Positions 6,204 through 14,560 of a stretch of DNA of 42,795 nt are shown here, piece by piece. Location: positions 1 through 42,795 of the forward strand of contig JAGAEL010000039.1 in the NCBI GenBank assembly GCA_017613085.1, given 5' to 3'. Both the position numbers and the translations under genes were made by a program. Below the pieces are notes generated by a model. It saw only the letters and a program-made list of their open reading frames with translations. It was not told the DNA's origin and did no database searches. Source of the DNA: Kiritimatiellia bacterium (GTDB lineage Bacteria; Verrucomicrobiota; Kiritimatiellia; RFP12; UBA1067). The number at the start of each line of letters is the position of its first letter. The stretch's first letter is position 1.

Positions 6204-8528
6204 ATGAAGACCAGGATATCGTTCCTTATTTGTGCCGCGTTTGTTCTGGTTTTGTCTGTTTGTGCCGATTCATCCGATTCGTTCGCGTCGCAGCGGGCGG
6301 AGTTCGCGAAGTATTACAAACAGATCACCGGCAGGGACGCGCCCGAGGGCATGGTGCGGTTTGCCATCGATCCGAAGGTGTCGAAATCGGGCAGGGATGC
6401 GTACAGGATTGTGTCAATCGAAGGGGAGGGTCGCGCTTTGTCGCGGCCACTCGCCGAAAATGGCCGCGACGAAGCGCGGCCCTCCCGCGTCGCCATCACC
6501 GGTTCCAACCTGAGAAGTGTCTGGTACGGTCTCTACGACCTCCTTGAGCGGCGCGGCGGATGCCATTGGTTCTGGGACGGCGACGTGGTTCCGAAGAAGG
6601 AATCCATCGATCTCTCGAATCTTGACGTCCACGAGGAGGCGCACTTCGAGTACCGCGCCATCCGCTATTTCGCGCATCGAGGTCTTACGCGCTTCCAAGC
6701 GGAACAGTGGGGACCGGAGGACTGGAAACGTGAGATCGACTGGATTCTCAAACGCCGCCTCAATACGTTCATGCTCCGTATCGGTCAGGACGACCTTTTC
6801 CAGCGGGCGTTTCCCGACGTGTGCAAGTACCCCGATCCGTCGAAGCGGCTTCCCGGCGCGACCTCCAGCTACAACGACCGTACGCTCTTCTGGAGCCTGC
6901 AGTATCGCGGCAAGCTGCGCCAGAATATTCAGAAGTACGGATTCGAGCGCGGACTCATGGTGCCAGAGGATTTCGGCACCATGACGCACTGGTATTCGCG
7001 CACGCCCGAGGACTGGCTCGCGAACATGAAGCCGAAGTTCCTGCCGCAGGCGCACGGTTCGGCCGCCGGACGTAACGGCCTCGTCTGGGACATCCGCGAC
7101 GACAAGTGGGCGGAGGCGTACTGGAAGCTGACAAAGACGGCGGTGGAGCAGTACGGAGCGGGGGCTCCGGATCCGAGGCTTCTCCACACCATCGGACTGA
7201 GTGAACGCGGCGTGTACAAGGAACGGGACAAGAACATCGCACTCAAGATCGAAGCTCTTCGGAAATTCCTCGCCCTCGCTCGACGCGACTACCCTGACGC
7301 GAAGGTTCTGTTATCCGGCTGGGACTTCTACGGCGGCTGGAAGGCGGACGAGGTGCGCGCGTTCCTGCCGACGCTCGACAAGAACCATGTGATCCTCTGG
7401 GACTACGAGGCGGATTGTCAGGAGGAAAGGGATACCTTCGTCGATTGGGATGTAATCGGAAAGTTTCCCTACACCTATTCGACCATCCTTGCGTTTGAGG
7501 CGGCGCTCGACGCACGGGCGGACTACAAGTTCTTTGAAAAGCGGCAGCGGCTCGTGCAGGACGATCCGATGTGCGTGGGTTGGATACACTGGCCGGAGTC
7601 GGCCCACACGGATACGTTCTTCCTTGACTTCTTTACCGTGAACGCCTGGGCGGACAAGCCGGTTCCGCATGAGAAGGTTCTGGATGCCTTCTGCGTCGGA
7701 CGCTACGGCGGGAACGCGGAATGGATGAAATCCGTCTGGTCGGATGTGCTGGATGCCTCTGCGTTGCGCCGCTGGGACGAGTATTCGGAATCGAATCTCA
7801 ACTGCGCCCAGCACCTGATTTATCACGGCCTGTTGAAGAAGGGTTACGACAAGCGTCCTACGAAGTGGGGACCTCCCGTCGCGAAGGCGATGACGGCATT
7901 GCGGCGTCTTGAGGACGTGCCGTGGGATGATGCGTTCATCCGGCGGGACACGATCGATATCGTGCGCATGGTTCTCGACCGGTTGATCGTCCTGAAGATC
8001 GACGAACTGGGATGCGCTCTCGCCGCATGGCGCAATGGCAGGGATGACGGTGCGTCACTTGTTGCCCGCGCACATGAACTGGCTTTGCTCTTTGATCGCC
8101 TTGCCGATGTTCTTGCGCTGCACACCGACTACTCCCTCTGGGAGTCCTACCAGCGGCTTGACGCGATCGAGAAAATCCAGAATCCGAATTTCTCCAAGAC
8201 GCTCTTCGAGAATGGCGTCAACCAATACTGCCTGAGCCACCAATATGAGGCAATGCGGTACGTGGTCGCGCCGGTTGCGGCGGAGCTGGCGGAGCGGATC
8301 GCCAAGGCCGTGGCGTCCGGCGACCGTAAGGTCGGGTTCTCCGCCCGTCCAGTATTTGAGAAAATCCGCCAGGACGCGAAGGCGAAGCCGCTTGAATCGC
8401 TCAAGCCGGCTACGCCGCGAACCAAAGAGGAGTTCCGTAAGGTGATACGGAGTTTGTCGAAGGAGGACAGGGAAGGGGTATGCAGGGCGTATCCGCGAAT
8501 CCTGCAAAAGCGGCAAGAACGGGACTAG
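6204..8528 (+). CDS. secreted GH89-like glycoside hydrolase (alpha-N-acetylglucosaminidase family), with in-frame repeat insertion
   Basis: A 774-residue protein. The signal peptide is residues 1-21. An N-terminal beta domain follows and ends in VAITGSNLRSVWYGLYDLL and GGCHWFW. A TIM barrel starts at about residue 150, with W-x-x-EDWKREIDW and the NxxxLRIGQ segment typical of NAGLU-type enzymes. Glu334 (GLSERG) and Glu465 (HWPES) are the likely catalytic pair by position. The C-terminal helical domain contains NQYCLSHQYEAMRYV. GH89 enzymes remove terminal alpha-GlcNAc from host glycans or polysaccharides; here the match is divergent and DUF4838-type proteins are the alternative. Start chosen at 6204 because of GGAAGGAAG 7 nt upstream and the signal peptide. 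Residues 74-94 come from a 63-bp palindromic repeat in an N-domain loop. Confidence 0.7.
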   Translation: MKTRISFLICAAFVLVLSVCADSSDSFASQRAEFAKYYKQITGRDAPEGMVRFAIDPKVSKSGRDAYRIVSIEGEGRALSRPLAENGRDEARPSRVAITGSNLRSVWYGLYDLLERRGGCHWFWDGDVVPKKESIDLSNLDVHEEAHFEYRAIRYFAHRGLTRFQAEQWGPEDWKREIDWILKRRLNTFMLRIGQDDLFQRAFPDVCKYPDPSKRLPGATSSYNDRTLFWSLQYRGKLRQNIQKYGFERGLMVPEDFGTMTHWYSRTPEDWLANMKPKFLPQAHGSAAGRNGLVWDIRDDKWAEAYWKLTKTAVEQYGAGAPDPRLLHTIGLSERGVYKERDKNIALKIEALRKFLALARRDYPDAKVLLSGWDFYGGWKADEVRAFLPTLDKNHVILWDYEADCQEERDTFVDWDVIGKFPYTYSTILAFEAALDARADYKFFEKRQRLVQDDPMCVGWIHWPESAHTDTFFLDFFTVNAWADKPVPHEKVLDAFCVGRYGGNAEWMKSVWSDVLDASALRRWDEYSESNLNCAQHLIYHGLLKKGYDKRPTKWGPPVAKAMTALRRLEDVPWDDAFIRRDTIDIVRMVLDRLIVLKIDELGCALAAWRNGRDDGASLVARAHELALLFDRLADVLALHTDYSLWESYQRLDAIEKIQNPNFSKTLFENGVNQYCLSHQYEAMRYVVAPVAAELAERIAKAVASGDRKVGFSARPVFEKIRQDAKAKPLESLKPATPRTKEEFRKVIRSLSKEDREGVCRAYPRILQKRQERD
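6424..6486. repeat. 63-bp palindromic repeat inserted in frame in the GH89-like gene (copy B)
   Basis: The left arm 6424-6449 and right arm 6461-6486 are complementary at 24 of 26 positions, and the other two are G-U pairs in RNA. The 11-nt loop is 6450-6460. The arms begin GGGAGGGTCGCG and end CGCGGCCCTCCC, as in the intergenic copies at 1.6, 8.7 and 42.5 kb. The length is 21 codons exactly, so the frame is kept. The encoded peptide is Arg/Glu/Ala-rich (GRALSRPL, GRDEARPS) and falls between two predicted beta-strands. Confidence 0.85.
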
Positions 8529-8570
8529 TAAAAACAAACCACAAATTGACACAAATTGGTGCCCCGGCCA

Positions 8571-8778
8571 CGTTCCCGTGAGCGGCGCGTGGGGACACGG
8601 AAGAAAGGGACAAACGAGACAAACAGGACAATCATTGTCCTTGTTGTCGTTTTATCTCACGCGGAGGAAAGAGCGGGAGGGTCGCGCCCCGTCGCGACCG
8701 GGTGGCGGCTGTCTGACGTCGGGTGTCGCCTGTCGTGCGGCGCGTGAGGACACGCGCCCTCCCGTGCGTGACATCCCC
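8571..8778. repeat. modular palindromic repeat, copy C
   Basis: A fragment with GGCGCGTGGGGACACG (from about 8583) is followed by a GACAA-block dyad array (8609-8648), the boundary ATCTCACGC-GGAG, GGGAGGGTCGCGCC/GTCGCGACC, a CTGTC/GTCGGGTGTC stretch, and the perfect hairpin GGCGCGTG (8739-8746), AGGA loop, CACGCGCC (8751-8758). It fills most of the 377-bp gap between the GH89-like gene and mutS, and no gene is seen. The remainder, 8779-8866, shows no clear structure. Confidence 0.8.
8609..8648. repeat. dyad array of GACAA blocks inside copy C
   Basis: GACAA(A/T) blocks start at 8609, 8618 and 8627, 9 bp apart. The last two are mirrored by ATTGTC (8634-8639) and GTTGTC (8643-8648) about one centre, including a perfect GGACAAT-c-ATTGTCC. 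A larger version lies at 42654-42709. Confidence 0.6.
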
Positions 8779-8866
8779 CCCGTTTCGCCTGTTTCCCGTG
8801 GTTACGTGTTCACACGATTCGCCCGTCGGCAATCCCCAAACATTCTTATAGACCCCGCAACTTTGT

Positions 8867-8877
8867 TATAGTACACT
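8867..8877 (+). promoter_or_regulatory. possible mutS promoter -10 region
   Basis: TATAGT (8867-8872), overlapping TACACT (8872-8877), stands about 30 nt before the mutS start in an AT-rich patch. The -35 candidate TTCTTA (8843-8848, 18-nt spacer) is weak. AAAGG five nt before ATG 8906 serves as the ribosome binding site. Confidence 0.4.
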
Positions 8878-8905
8878 AAGGGGCAACCGTTTTTGAAAGG
8901 ATGTC

Positions 8906-11404
8906 ATGGCTGACGAAGAACTGACCCCGATGATGCGCCAGTACCGGCGCATCAAGCAGGAACTGCCGCCCGATGTGATTCTGATGTTCCGGCTCGGGGA
9001 TTTTTATGAGATGTTTTTTGACGACGCGGTGGTCGCGGCCCCGATTCTGGGGCTGGTCTTGACCCGGCGCCAGAACTATCCGATGTGCGGTGTGCCTTAC
9101 CACGCGATCGATTCCTACCTCGCCAAATTCATCCGTGCGGGGAAAAAGGCCGCCATCTGTGAGCAGATGGAAGATCCCTCGCTCGCGAAGGGAATCGTCC
9201 GGCGCGAAATCACCCGCGTCGTCACGCCGGGTACCGTCACCGAGGAGAACATCCTCGAGGCGACGCGCAACAATTACCTTGCCGCCGTGTACGCCGGGAA
9301 ACAGGGGATGGGGTTGGCCCTCCTGGATCTCTCGACGGGTACGTTCACCACCGAGGAGACGGAGGATGCCCGTCAACTTGTCGAACTTCTCCGCCAGTAC
9401 GCGCCGAGCGAGTGCCTGACCGGAAAGGAGTCTGCGCAGGATCCGCGTATCTGCGACGTCATTGCCTCCGGTGCGGCAGGGACGATCACGAACATCGAGG
9501 ACTGGATGTTCGGCTACGACTGTGCGCGCGACACGTTGCTTCGCCACTTCCAAGTCCACTCGCTCGAAGGGTACGGATGCGAGGGCAACGCGCTGCTGGT
9601 CTGCCCCGCTGGCGCGCTGCTGCAGCACGTGCATGACGCGCTCCGCCATGCTGTCGACCACGTCAGGAGCTTGAAGGTCGGGCGAGGGGACGACCGCCTG
9701 GTGTTGGATGAGACGACCTGTTCGCATTTGGAGCTCTTGCCCAAGCGGGGCGGCGACGTTTCCCATTCCCTGTTCGGTGTGCTGGATAACACACAGACCC
9801 CAATGGGGGCAAGGCTTCTGCGGCAATGGCTCGTACGTCCACCCCGTCGGCGCGACGAGATCTGCGCCCGCCACGATGCCGTCGCGTTTTTTGTGAAGGA
9901 ACGCCTGACGCTCTCTTCGCTGCGCGACAAGCTCGGTGCCGTCCGCGACCTTGAACGGTTGATTGCCCGGCTCGGAACCGACCGCGGGAACGCCCGCGAG
10001 GCGCGCGCGCTTGCCGCCTCGCTTCTCCCCGTCCCGTTTCTGCGCGACGAACTCGCCGCCGCAGCAGGGGTGTCGGTTCTTGCCGAAATCGTGGGCGGGC
10101 TCCGTGCACTCCCGGAACTCGTCCGCCTTATCCAGACGGCGATCGACGACGAGCCCGCGACGGGGTTGAAGGAGGGAGGCATTATCCGGCCCGGATACAA
10201 CGCGGAGCTGGACGAATTGCGCGCGCTTGCCACGCAGGGGCACGAATGGCTCGCGCAGTATCAGGCGAAAGAACAGGAGCGTACCGGCATCAAGAACCTC
10301 AAAGTCCGCCACAACAAGGTATTCGGGTTCTACATCGAGATTTCCAAGGGGCAGGTCCCGCTCGTCCCGCCTGAATACGAACGCCGTCAGACGCTCGTCA
10401 ACGCCGAACGGTTCGTCACGCCGGAACTGAAGGAGTACGAGCAGAAGATTTTCGGCGCACAGGAAAAGTCGATGGCGATGGAGTATGAGCTTTTCTGCGC
10501 CGTCCGCCGCGAGATCGCCGCCCGCACCGCCGAGATTCAGGAAACGGCGGATGCCGTCGCCCGGTTGGACATCCTGCTTTCCTTCGCGGACCGCGCGCTC
10601 GCCCTCGGTTACGCTCGCCCTGTGATGACGGAGGGCGACACGCTGCGGATTGTCGACGGACGCCATCCGGTGATCGAACAGCTGCCGGATGCCGAGCCGT
10701 TCGTGCCGAACGACACGCTTCTCGATTGCGGCTTGAACCAGATCGCCCTGATTACCGGGCCGAATATGGCGGGGAAGTCCACCTACATCCGGCAGGTCGC
10801 GCTGATCGCGATTATGGCGCACGTGGGATCGTTCGTTCCCGCAAAGGAGGCGGAAGTCCCGTTGCTCGACCGCGTCTTCACCCGCGTCGGGGCAGGGGAC
10901 GACCTCGCCAAGGGACGCAGCACGTTCATGGTCGAAATGCAGGAGACGGCGAATATCCTCAACAACGCCACGGAGAGGAGCCTTATCGTCTTGGACGAGA
11001 TCGGTCGCGGCACCAGCACGTTCGACGGTATCAGCATCGCGTGGGCGGTCGCCGAGTATCTGCACAACACCGCCCGCGTCAAGGCGAAGACGCTCTTCGC
11101 GACGCACTATCACGAACTGACCGATCTTTCGCTCACCCTCGGCGGGGTGAAGAACTACACCGTGCAGGTGCGCGAGCGCGGGGACACCGTGGTTTTTCTC
11201 CGCCGGATCGCGCCGGGGTGCGCCGACAAGAGTTACGGCATCCAGGTGGCGCGGCTCGCCGGAATGCCGGCGGAGGTGATCGCGCGGTCGAAGGAGATCC
11301 TGCACAACCTGGAGGAGGGGGAGGTCGAAGGCGGCCTTCCCAAACTCGCCCGGACGGCCCGCCGCAAACAGGTGGACGCGCCGGGGCAGATGACGTTATT
11401 CTAA
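8906..11404 (+). CDS. mutS: DNA mismatch repair protein MutS
   Basis: An 832-residue MutS1-type protein that binds mismatches and small loops in DNA and recruits MutL. The mismatch-binding domain has the wedge motif GDFYEMF, with Phe33 and Glu35. The middle has connector, lever and clamp domains (RSLKVGRGDDRLVLDETT; KVFGFYIEISKG). The C-terminal ATPase has Walker A GPNMAGKST at 618-626, the ST-rich loop GRSTFMVEM, Walker B LIVLDEIGRGTSTFDG and TLFATHYHEL. The helix-turn-helix dimerisation tail contains AGMPAEVIARSKEIL. The length is normal. It is the first gene of a four-gene run; the next start is 21 nt away. Confidence 0.97.
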   Translation: MADEELTPMMRQYRRIKQELPPDVILMFRLGDFYEMFFDDAVVAAPILGLVLTRRQNYPMCGVPYHAIDSYLAKFIRAGKKAAICEQMEDPSLAKGIVRREITRVVTPGTVTEENILEATRNNYLAAVYAGKQGMGLALLDLSTGTFTTEETEDARQLVELLRQYAPSECLTGKESAQDPRICDVIASGAAGTITNIEDWMFGYDCARDTLLRHFQVHSLEGYGCEGNALLVCPAGALLQHVHDALRHAVDHVRSLKVGRGDDRLVLDETTCSHLELLPKRGGDVSHSLFGVLDNTQTPMGARLLRQWLVRPPRRRDEICARHDAVAFFVKERLTLSSLRDKLGAVRDLERLIARLGTDRGNAREARALAASLLPVPFLRDELAAAAGVSVLAEIVGGLRALPELVRLIQTAIDDEPATGLKEGGIIRPGYNAELDELRALATQGHEWLAQYQAKEQERTGIKNLKVRHNKVFGFYIEISKGQVPLVPPEYERRQTLVNAERFVTPELKEYEQKIFGAQEKSMAMEYELFCAVRREIAARTAEIQETADAVARLDILLSFADRALALGYARPVMTEGDTLRIVDGRHPVIEQLPDAEPFVPNDTLLDCGLNQIALITGPNMAGKSTYIRQVALIAIMAHVGSFVPAKEAEVPLLDRVFTRVGAGDDLAKGRSTFMVEMQETANILNNATERSLIVLDEIGRGTSTFDGISIAWAVAEYLHNTARVKAKTLFATHYHELTDLSLTLGGVKNYTVQVRERGDTVVFLRRIAPGCADKSYGIQVARLAGMPAEVIARSKEILHNLEEGEVEGGLPKLARTARRKQVDAPGQMTLF

Positions 11405-11425
11405 CCGTTCGGAGAGGGCTTGCAC

Positions 11426-12652
11426 ATGGAACGACAGATTTTCCTCTACCTGCTTTGGGAGGAGGCGCGCGATCACGAAGAGGAAATCCTCGCCGACATC
11501 CGCGCGCATTTCAACGTCCTCAAGCGTTTCGAGGTGACGTGGCCGCAACGCGAATTCATCGAACATCTGGAGGCGTTCTACGGGCATACTTCCGCCATCT
11601 GGCGGGCGAAGGCGAACCGCGACGGGATGGGGAGTTTCCTGGTGATCCTGGTGGAAGACGAGCACCCGCGTTTCGAGAGGCGCAAGAGCCTTGGCGGTGT
11701 CGAGCAGGAGGTGGATGTCAACGTGTACGACGCGAAGAAGCGCTACCGTAAACTCCTTAAAAGCAAAGACCGCGTCCATTCCTCCGTCACGCTCGCCGAG
11801 ACGCGCCATAATTTCTGCCTCTTGACCGGACGGACGCTCGCCGATTGGCTGGCGGAGGAAAAAGCGGACGGTGCGCTGGTGCGGCTCGTCAGCGAACAGC
11901 CGCGTTACTGGGGGTGGAAGTCGCTGGAGCAGGTCTTCACCGTCCTCAACGAGTGCATGGACTACGTGGTGTTGCGTAATGCGGGCACGTTCGACGCGAT
12001 GGCGGCGGGCGACCATCCGGACATCGATATGCTGGTGTCGGGCGTGGACACCTTCGCGGCGATCACCGGCGCGACGCGGATGTCGCCCAAGCCCCGCCGT
12101 ACCGCGTATGCCCTGAAGGTCGGCGGGAAGGTGTTGAAGTTCGACCTCCGTGAACCCGGAGACGGCTACTACGATCCTTCTTTCGCGTCGGATATTCTCG
12201 CCCGGGCGGAGTGGATGGCGGTTGACGGATCGAAAACGAAACTCCGCGTCCCCGGCGGGGAGGACAGGCTCTATTCGCTGCTCTACCACGCGCTTTTGCA
12301 CAAGAAGGAGGTTTCGCCGGATTACGCCGCGTTTTTCGAGCGGAACGGACTTGCGCGTGAACAGTGGAAGGAGGCGCTTGCCGCATGGCTTTCGTCGAAA
12401 GGGTATGCCTACTGCCGCCCGCTCGATCCGAAGGTCGCGTTCAACGAGGCGAACCTTCTGCCGTCGCCGCCGTTGAAGAGATTGCCGCGTTCGTTCGCGC
12501 ACATCTGCTCCTTCGCGCTCTCGTTTAGCAAGTTGCGGCTCCACCTCTTCACGGGTACGGGGCTCCCGAATCTTTTCCGTCTCCAGTTACGGCTCGGCGG
12601 GCTTTTCAAGATTGACATCTGCGTCGGCCAGGTCAAGGAGATTGAGACATGA
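11426..12652 (+). CDS. nucleotidyltransferase-like protein, possibly surface polysaccharide biosynthesis
   Basis: A 408-residue protein that I cannot name with certainty. The N-terminal third begins FLYLLWEEARDHEEEILADI and includes a short conserved-looking HSSVTLAETRHNF segment. In the middle, DYVVLRNAG followed by HPDIDMLVSG resembles the strand-D-x-D-strand of nucleotidyltransferase-fold proteins in capsule and LPS loci. It is followed by a strand and a phrase like LYSLLYHALLHKKEVSPDY. No membrane segment or signal is seen, so it is probably cytoplasmic. ATG 11426 is chosen over an in-frame TTG at 11420 because GGAGAGGG lies 7 nt upstream. It overlaps the next gene by ATGA. The mutS linkage looks like shared transcription rather than a repair function. 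Confidence 0.45.
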   Translation: MERQIFLYLLWEEARDHEEEILADIRAHFNVLKRFEVTWPQREFIEHLEAFYGHTSAIWRAKANRDGMGSFLVILVEDEHPRFERRKSLGGVEQEVDVNVYDAKKRYRKLLKSKDRVHSSVTLAETRHNFCLLTGRTLADWLAEEKADGALVRLVSEQPRYWGWKSLEQVFTVLNECMDYVVLRNAGTFDAMAAGDHPDIDMLVSGVDTFAAITGATRMSPKPRRTAYALKVGGKVLKFDLREPGDGYYDPSFASDILARAEWMAVDGSKTKLRVPGGEDRLYSLLYHALLHKKEVSPDYAAFFERNGLAREQWKEALAAWLSSKGYAYCRPLDPKVAFNEANLLPSPPLKRLPRSFAHICSFALSFSKLRLHLFTGTGLPNLFRLQLRLGGLFKIDICVGQVKEIET

Positions 12653-13530
12653 AGTTCTACGGGTTCTTCAATCCCGCCGGACGCCTCCTCCGTGTCTTGA
12701 GCGAGCGTTTCGTGAACGAGCTGCCCGATCTCGCCGCCAAGCTCTCCCCCGTGCCGTTGGCGGAACTGCCCCGCTACGAGTTCCCCTCCGGGAAACCGCT
12801 CCATGTGCAGTTCACGCGGCGGAATTTCGACGGCGAGTTCGCCTGGATGTTCTATCCCGCGAAACGCGACAACGTCCAGACCGTCTTCTCCAACGTGGAC
12901 GGTGTGTGGCGTGTGGAAAAGCGCGTGTTGCGCCGCGCCCTCCGTTCCCCGTTCTGCCCCTTCCGCCAGCTCGCGCTCCCGCCGGAACCGCTCCTCCCCG
13001 GTATCACCGCCGATGTCGCGATGGCCGCAGACGTACAGGGCGGCGCGTGGAGCGAGGCGATGGTGCGGTTGGAGTCGTTCTTCAAGTCGCTTGTCTCGCA
13101 GTACCCGCTCGACAAGAAGGGACGCCTCCCCGCCGGAATGGTCGATGCCCTTCCGCGTAACGCTGTTGCAGGGGCCGAAGGCGGGCTTCGCTTTTTCGAT
13201 CTTGAATACGCCCGGCGCGGCGGTGTGCGCCTTTCTTTTTTACTATACAGGGCCATCAAGATGGACTTGCTCTTGCATCTTCCGAAAGCGGAACGCAGTC
13301 AGATCGACTTCAGGGGCAGTTATGAAGCGCTCTGCCTTTCCTTCGGAATGAAACCGCGTTTCCGGCGCGATGCCCGTGAATCGCGTGCGTTGAAGCGTTT
13401 CACCAGCGGTTCGTTGCGTCGTACCCTTTGCCGGTTCTTCCTCCTGTTCCTCCCGAAACGCGCCCGTCCCCGCCACGAATGGTGGAGCGGCGATTACCGT
13501 CTCCTTCCCAAGAAAGCCTCTGCGACATGA
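12649..13530 (+). CDS. uncharacterised protein resembling modules of polysaccharide-modifying enzymes
   Basis: A 293-residue protein with no sure family. It opens with MKFYGFFNPAGRLLRVLSERF, has an internal beta-rich part with FDGEFAWMFYPAKRD, and ends in a very basic tail. The segment RFFDLEYARRGGVRLSFLLYRAIKMDL resembles the DxEW-type phrase found in accessory modules of O-antigen methyltransferases and glycosyltransferases; this is recall of a pattern, not a domain call. Start ATG 12649 overlaps the upstream stop (ATGA) and its stop overlaps the next start the same way (13527-13530), so the three genes are translationally coupled. It is probably the functional partner of the preceding gene. 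Confidence 0.4.
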   Translation: MKFYGFFNPAGRLLRVLSERFVNELPDLAAKLSPVPLAELPRYEFPSGKPLHVQFTRRNFDGEFAWMFYPAKRDNVQTVFSNVDGVWRVEKRVLRRALRSPFCPFRQLALPPEPLLPGITADVAMAADVQGGAWSEAMVRLESFFKSLVSQYPLDKKGRLPAGMVDALPRNAVAGAEGGLRFFDLEYARRGGVRLSFLLYRAIKMDLLLHLPKAERSQIDFRGSYEALCLSFGMKPRFRRDARESRALKRFTSGSLRRTLCRFFLLFLPKRARPRHEWWSGDYRLLPKKASAT

Positions 13531-14525
13531 ACGCTTTTCCCCTCAGCCTTGTTCTCGCGGCCTCGCTCGTTGCGGCGGGGTGCGGAAACCGCACCCGCGC
13601 CATCGAGAAAGCGCCGGATCCCGCGCTTCCCGCCGTCACGAACTTTCCCGCCGCGAACGCTTCCAACGCGCTTGCGCGCACGGCGGATTTTATCCGTGAC
13701 TGTACCCCCCGCGATGCCGGGACGCCGGGCGCTGAAAAGGCTGCTCGTTGACTCGCCGCCTCCCTCGCGGCGGGAGGGTTCGAGGGAACGAACGTGCTGT
13801 CCTGTTTCTCCCCTGAGGGTGTTTCCGTCTGCGCCGTCGATACGTTCACGAACGCCACGCCGCACGGTTCTTGCGCGTTCCGGAACGTACTCGCCGCCGT
13901 CCCTGCCCGTGAACCTTCGGACAAATGGATTGTCCTGCTTTCGCACTTTGATACGAAATCCGGCATCGGTCCGCGTTTCGAGGGCGCGAACGACGGCGCG
14001 TCTTCCACCGGGCTTCTTCTGGAACTCGCCTCCTGGTTCCGCCGTCGCCCCCTGCGCGACGTGAACCTGTTCTTCGGATTCATGGACGGGGAGGAGTGTA
14101 TGTCCTTCTACGGCCCTTCCGACGGATTCCACGGCAGCAGGCGGCTTGCCAAACAACTGGAAGGTAAAAAGAAAAAGGTACGCGCCGTCATTCTGATGGA
14201 TATGGTGGGCGATGCCGATTTGCGCCTCACGATTCCCCGGAACTGCACGGGCGCGTTGCGTCTTCTTTCGCTTGAAGCGGCGGAGACGGTCGGTGTCCGC
14301 GACCGGATCGGGTTGTTCGACGGCTACGTCTACGATGACCACCACGCCTTTTTTGAGGCGGGCTTCCCGGCGGTGGATTTGATTGATTTTGAATACGGCA
14401 GTGCGCCGGGAGAGAACGACTACTGGCATACCGAGGCGGACACGTTCGACAAACTTTCCTCCGAAAGCCTGTATACGACCGCGAAAATCGTTCTTGAAAT
14501 GATCCGGCGCCTGGTCGCCCCCTGA
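13527..14525 (+). pseudogene. M28 / glutaminyl-peptide cyclotransferase-like lipoprotein interrupted by one in-frame TGA (13749-13751)
   Basis: Reading through the stop gives a complete 332-residue product. It starts with a lipoprotein signal (LVLAASLVAAGC). The catalytic domain has the zinc-ligand series of M28/QC enzymes: SHFDTK, NDGASS, FMDGEE, DMVGD and YWHTEADT. The QC-type YGPSDGFHGSRRLA lies between them. QC enzymes form N-terminal pyroglutamate; M28 relatives are aminopeptidases. The stop lies between KAAR and LAASLAAGGFE, in a helix where homologues often have Trp, and the phase is identical on both sides. Restart at GTG 13794 would lose the signal peptide and part of the N-terminal domain but keep all visible metal ligands. 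Start overlaps the upstream gene (ATGA). Stop codons elsewhere show that TGA is a true stop here. Confidence 0.8.
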
Positions 14526-14532
14526 TGCCGTC

Positions 14533-14554
14533 GATGGCTATCGGTGGCGATCGG
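14533..14554. repeat. GGCTATCG-type motif in a convergent gap
   Basis: Two near copies, GATGGCTATCG and GTGGCGATCGG, stand back to back in the 35-bp gap between converging genes. A related doublet, on the other strand, lies in the convergent gap at 26593-26618, and a single copy lies at 22831-22846. Confidence 0.4.
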
Positions 14555-14560
14555 TCTCCC

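Noticed and set aside
8876-11305. An 809-codon antisense frame over mutS
   Set aside because: Composition of a shadow frame, fully overlapped by the unmistakable MutS.
13749-13751. Selenocysteine at the TGA of the M28 gene
   Set aside because: The site is in a helix far from the metal ligands, relatives do not have Cys there as far as I can recall, and I see no convincing bacterial SECIS hairpin right after it.
4049-14525. Altered genetic code with TAG or TGA as sense
   Set aside because: Many intact genes end in TAG (macA-like, HAD, GH89-like) and TGA (aldolase, rarA, mgtC), so a global code change does not fit.
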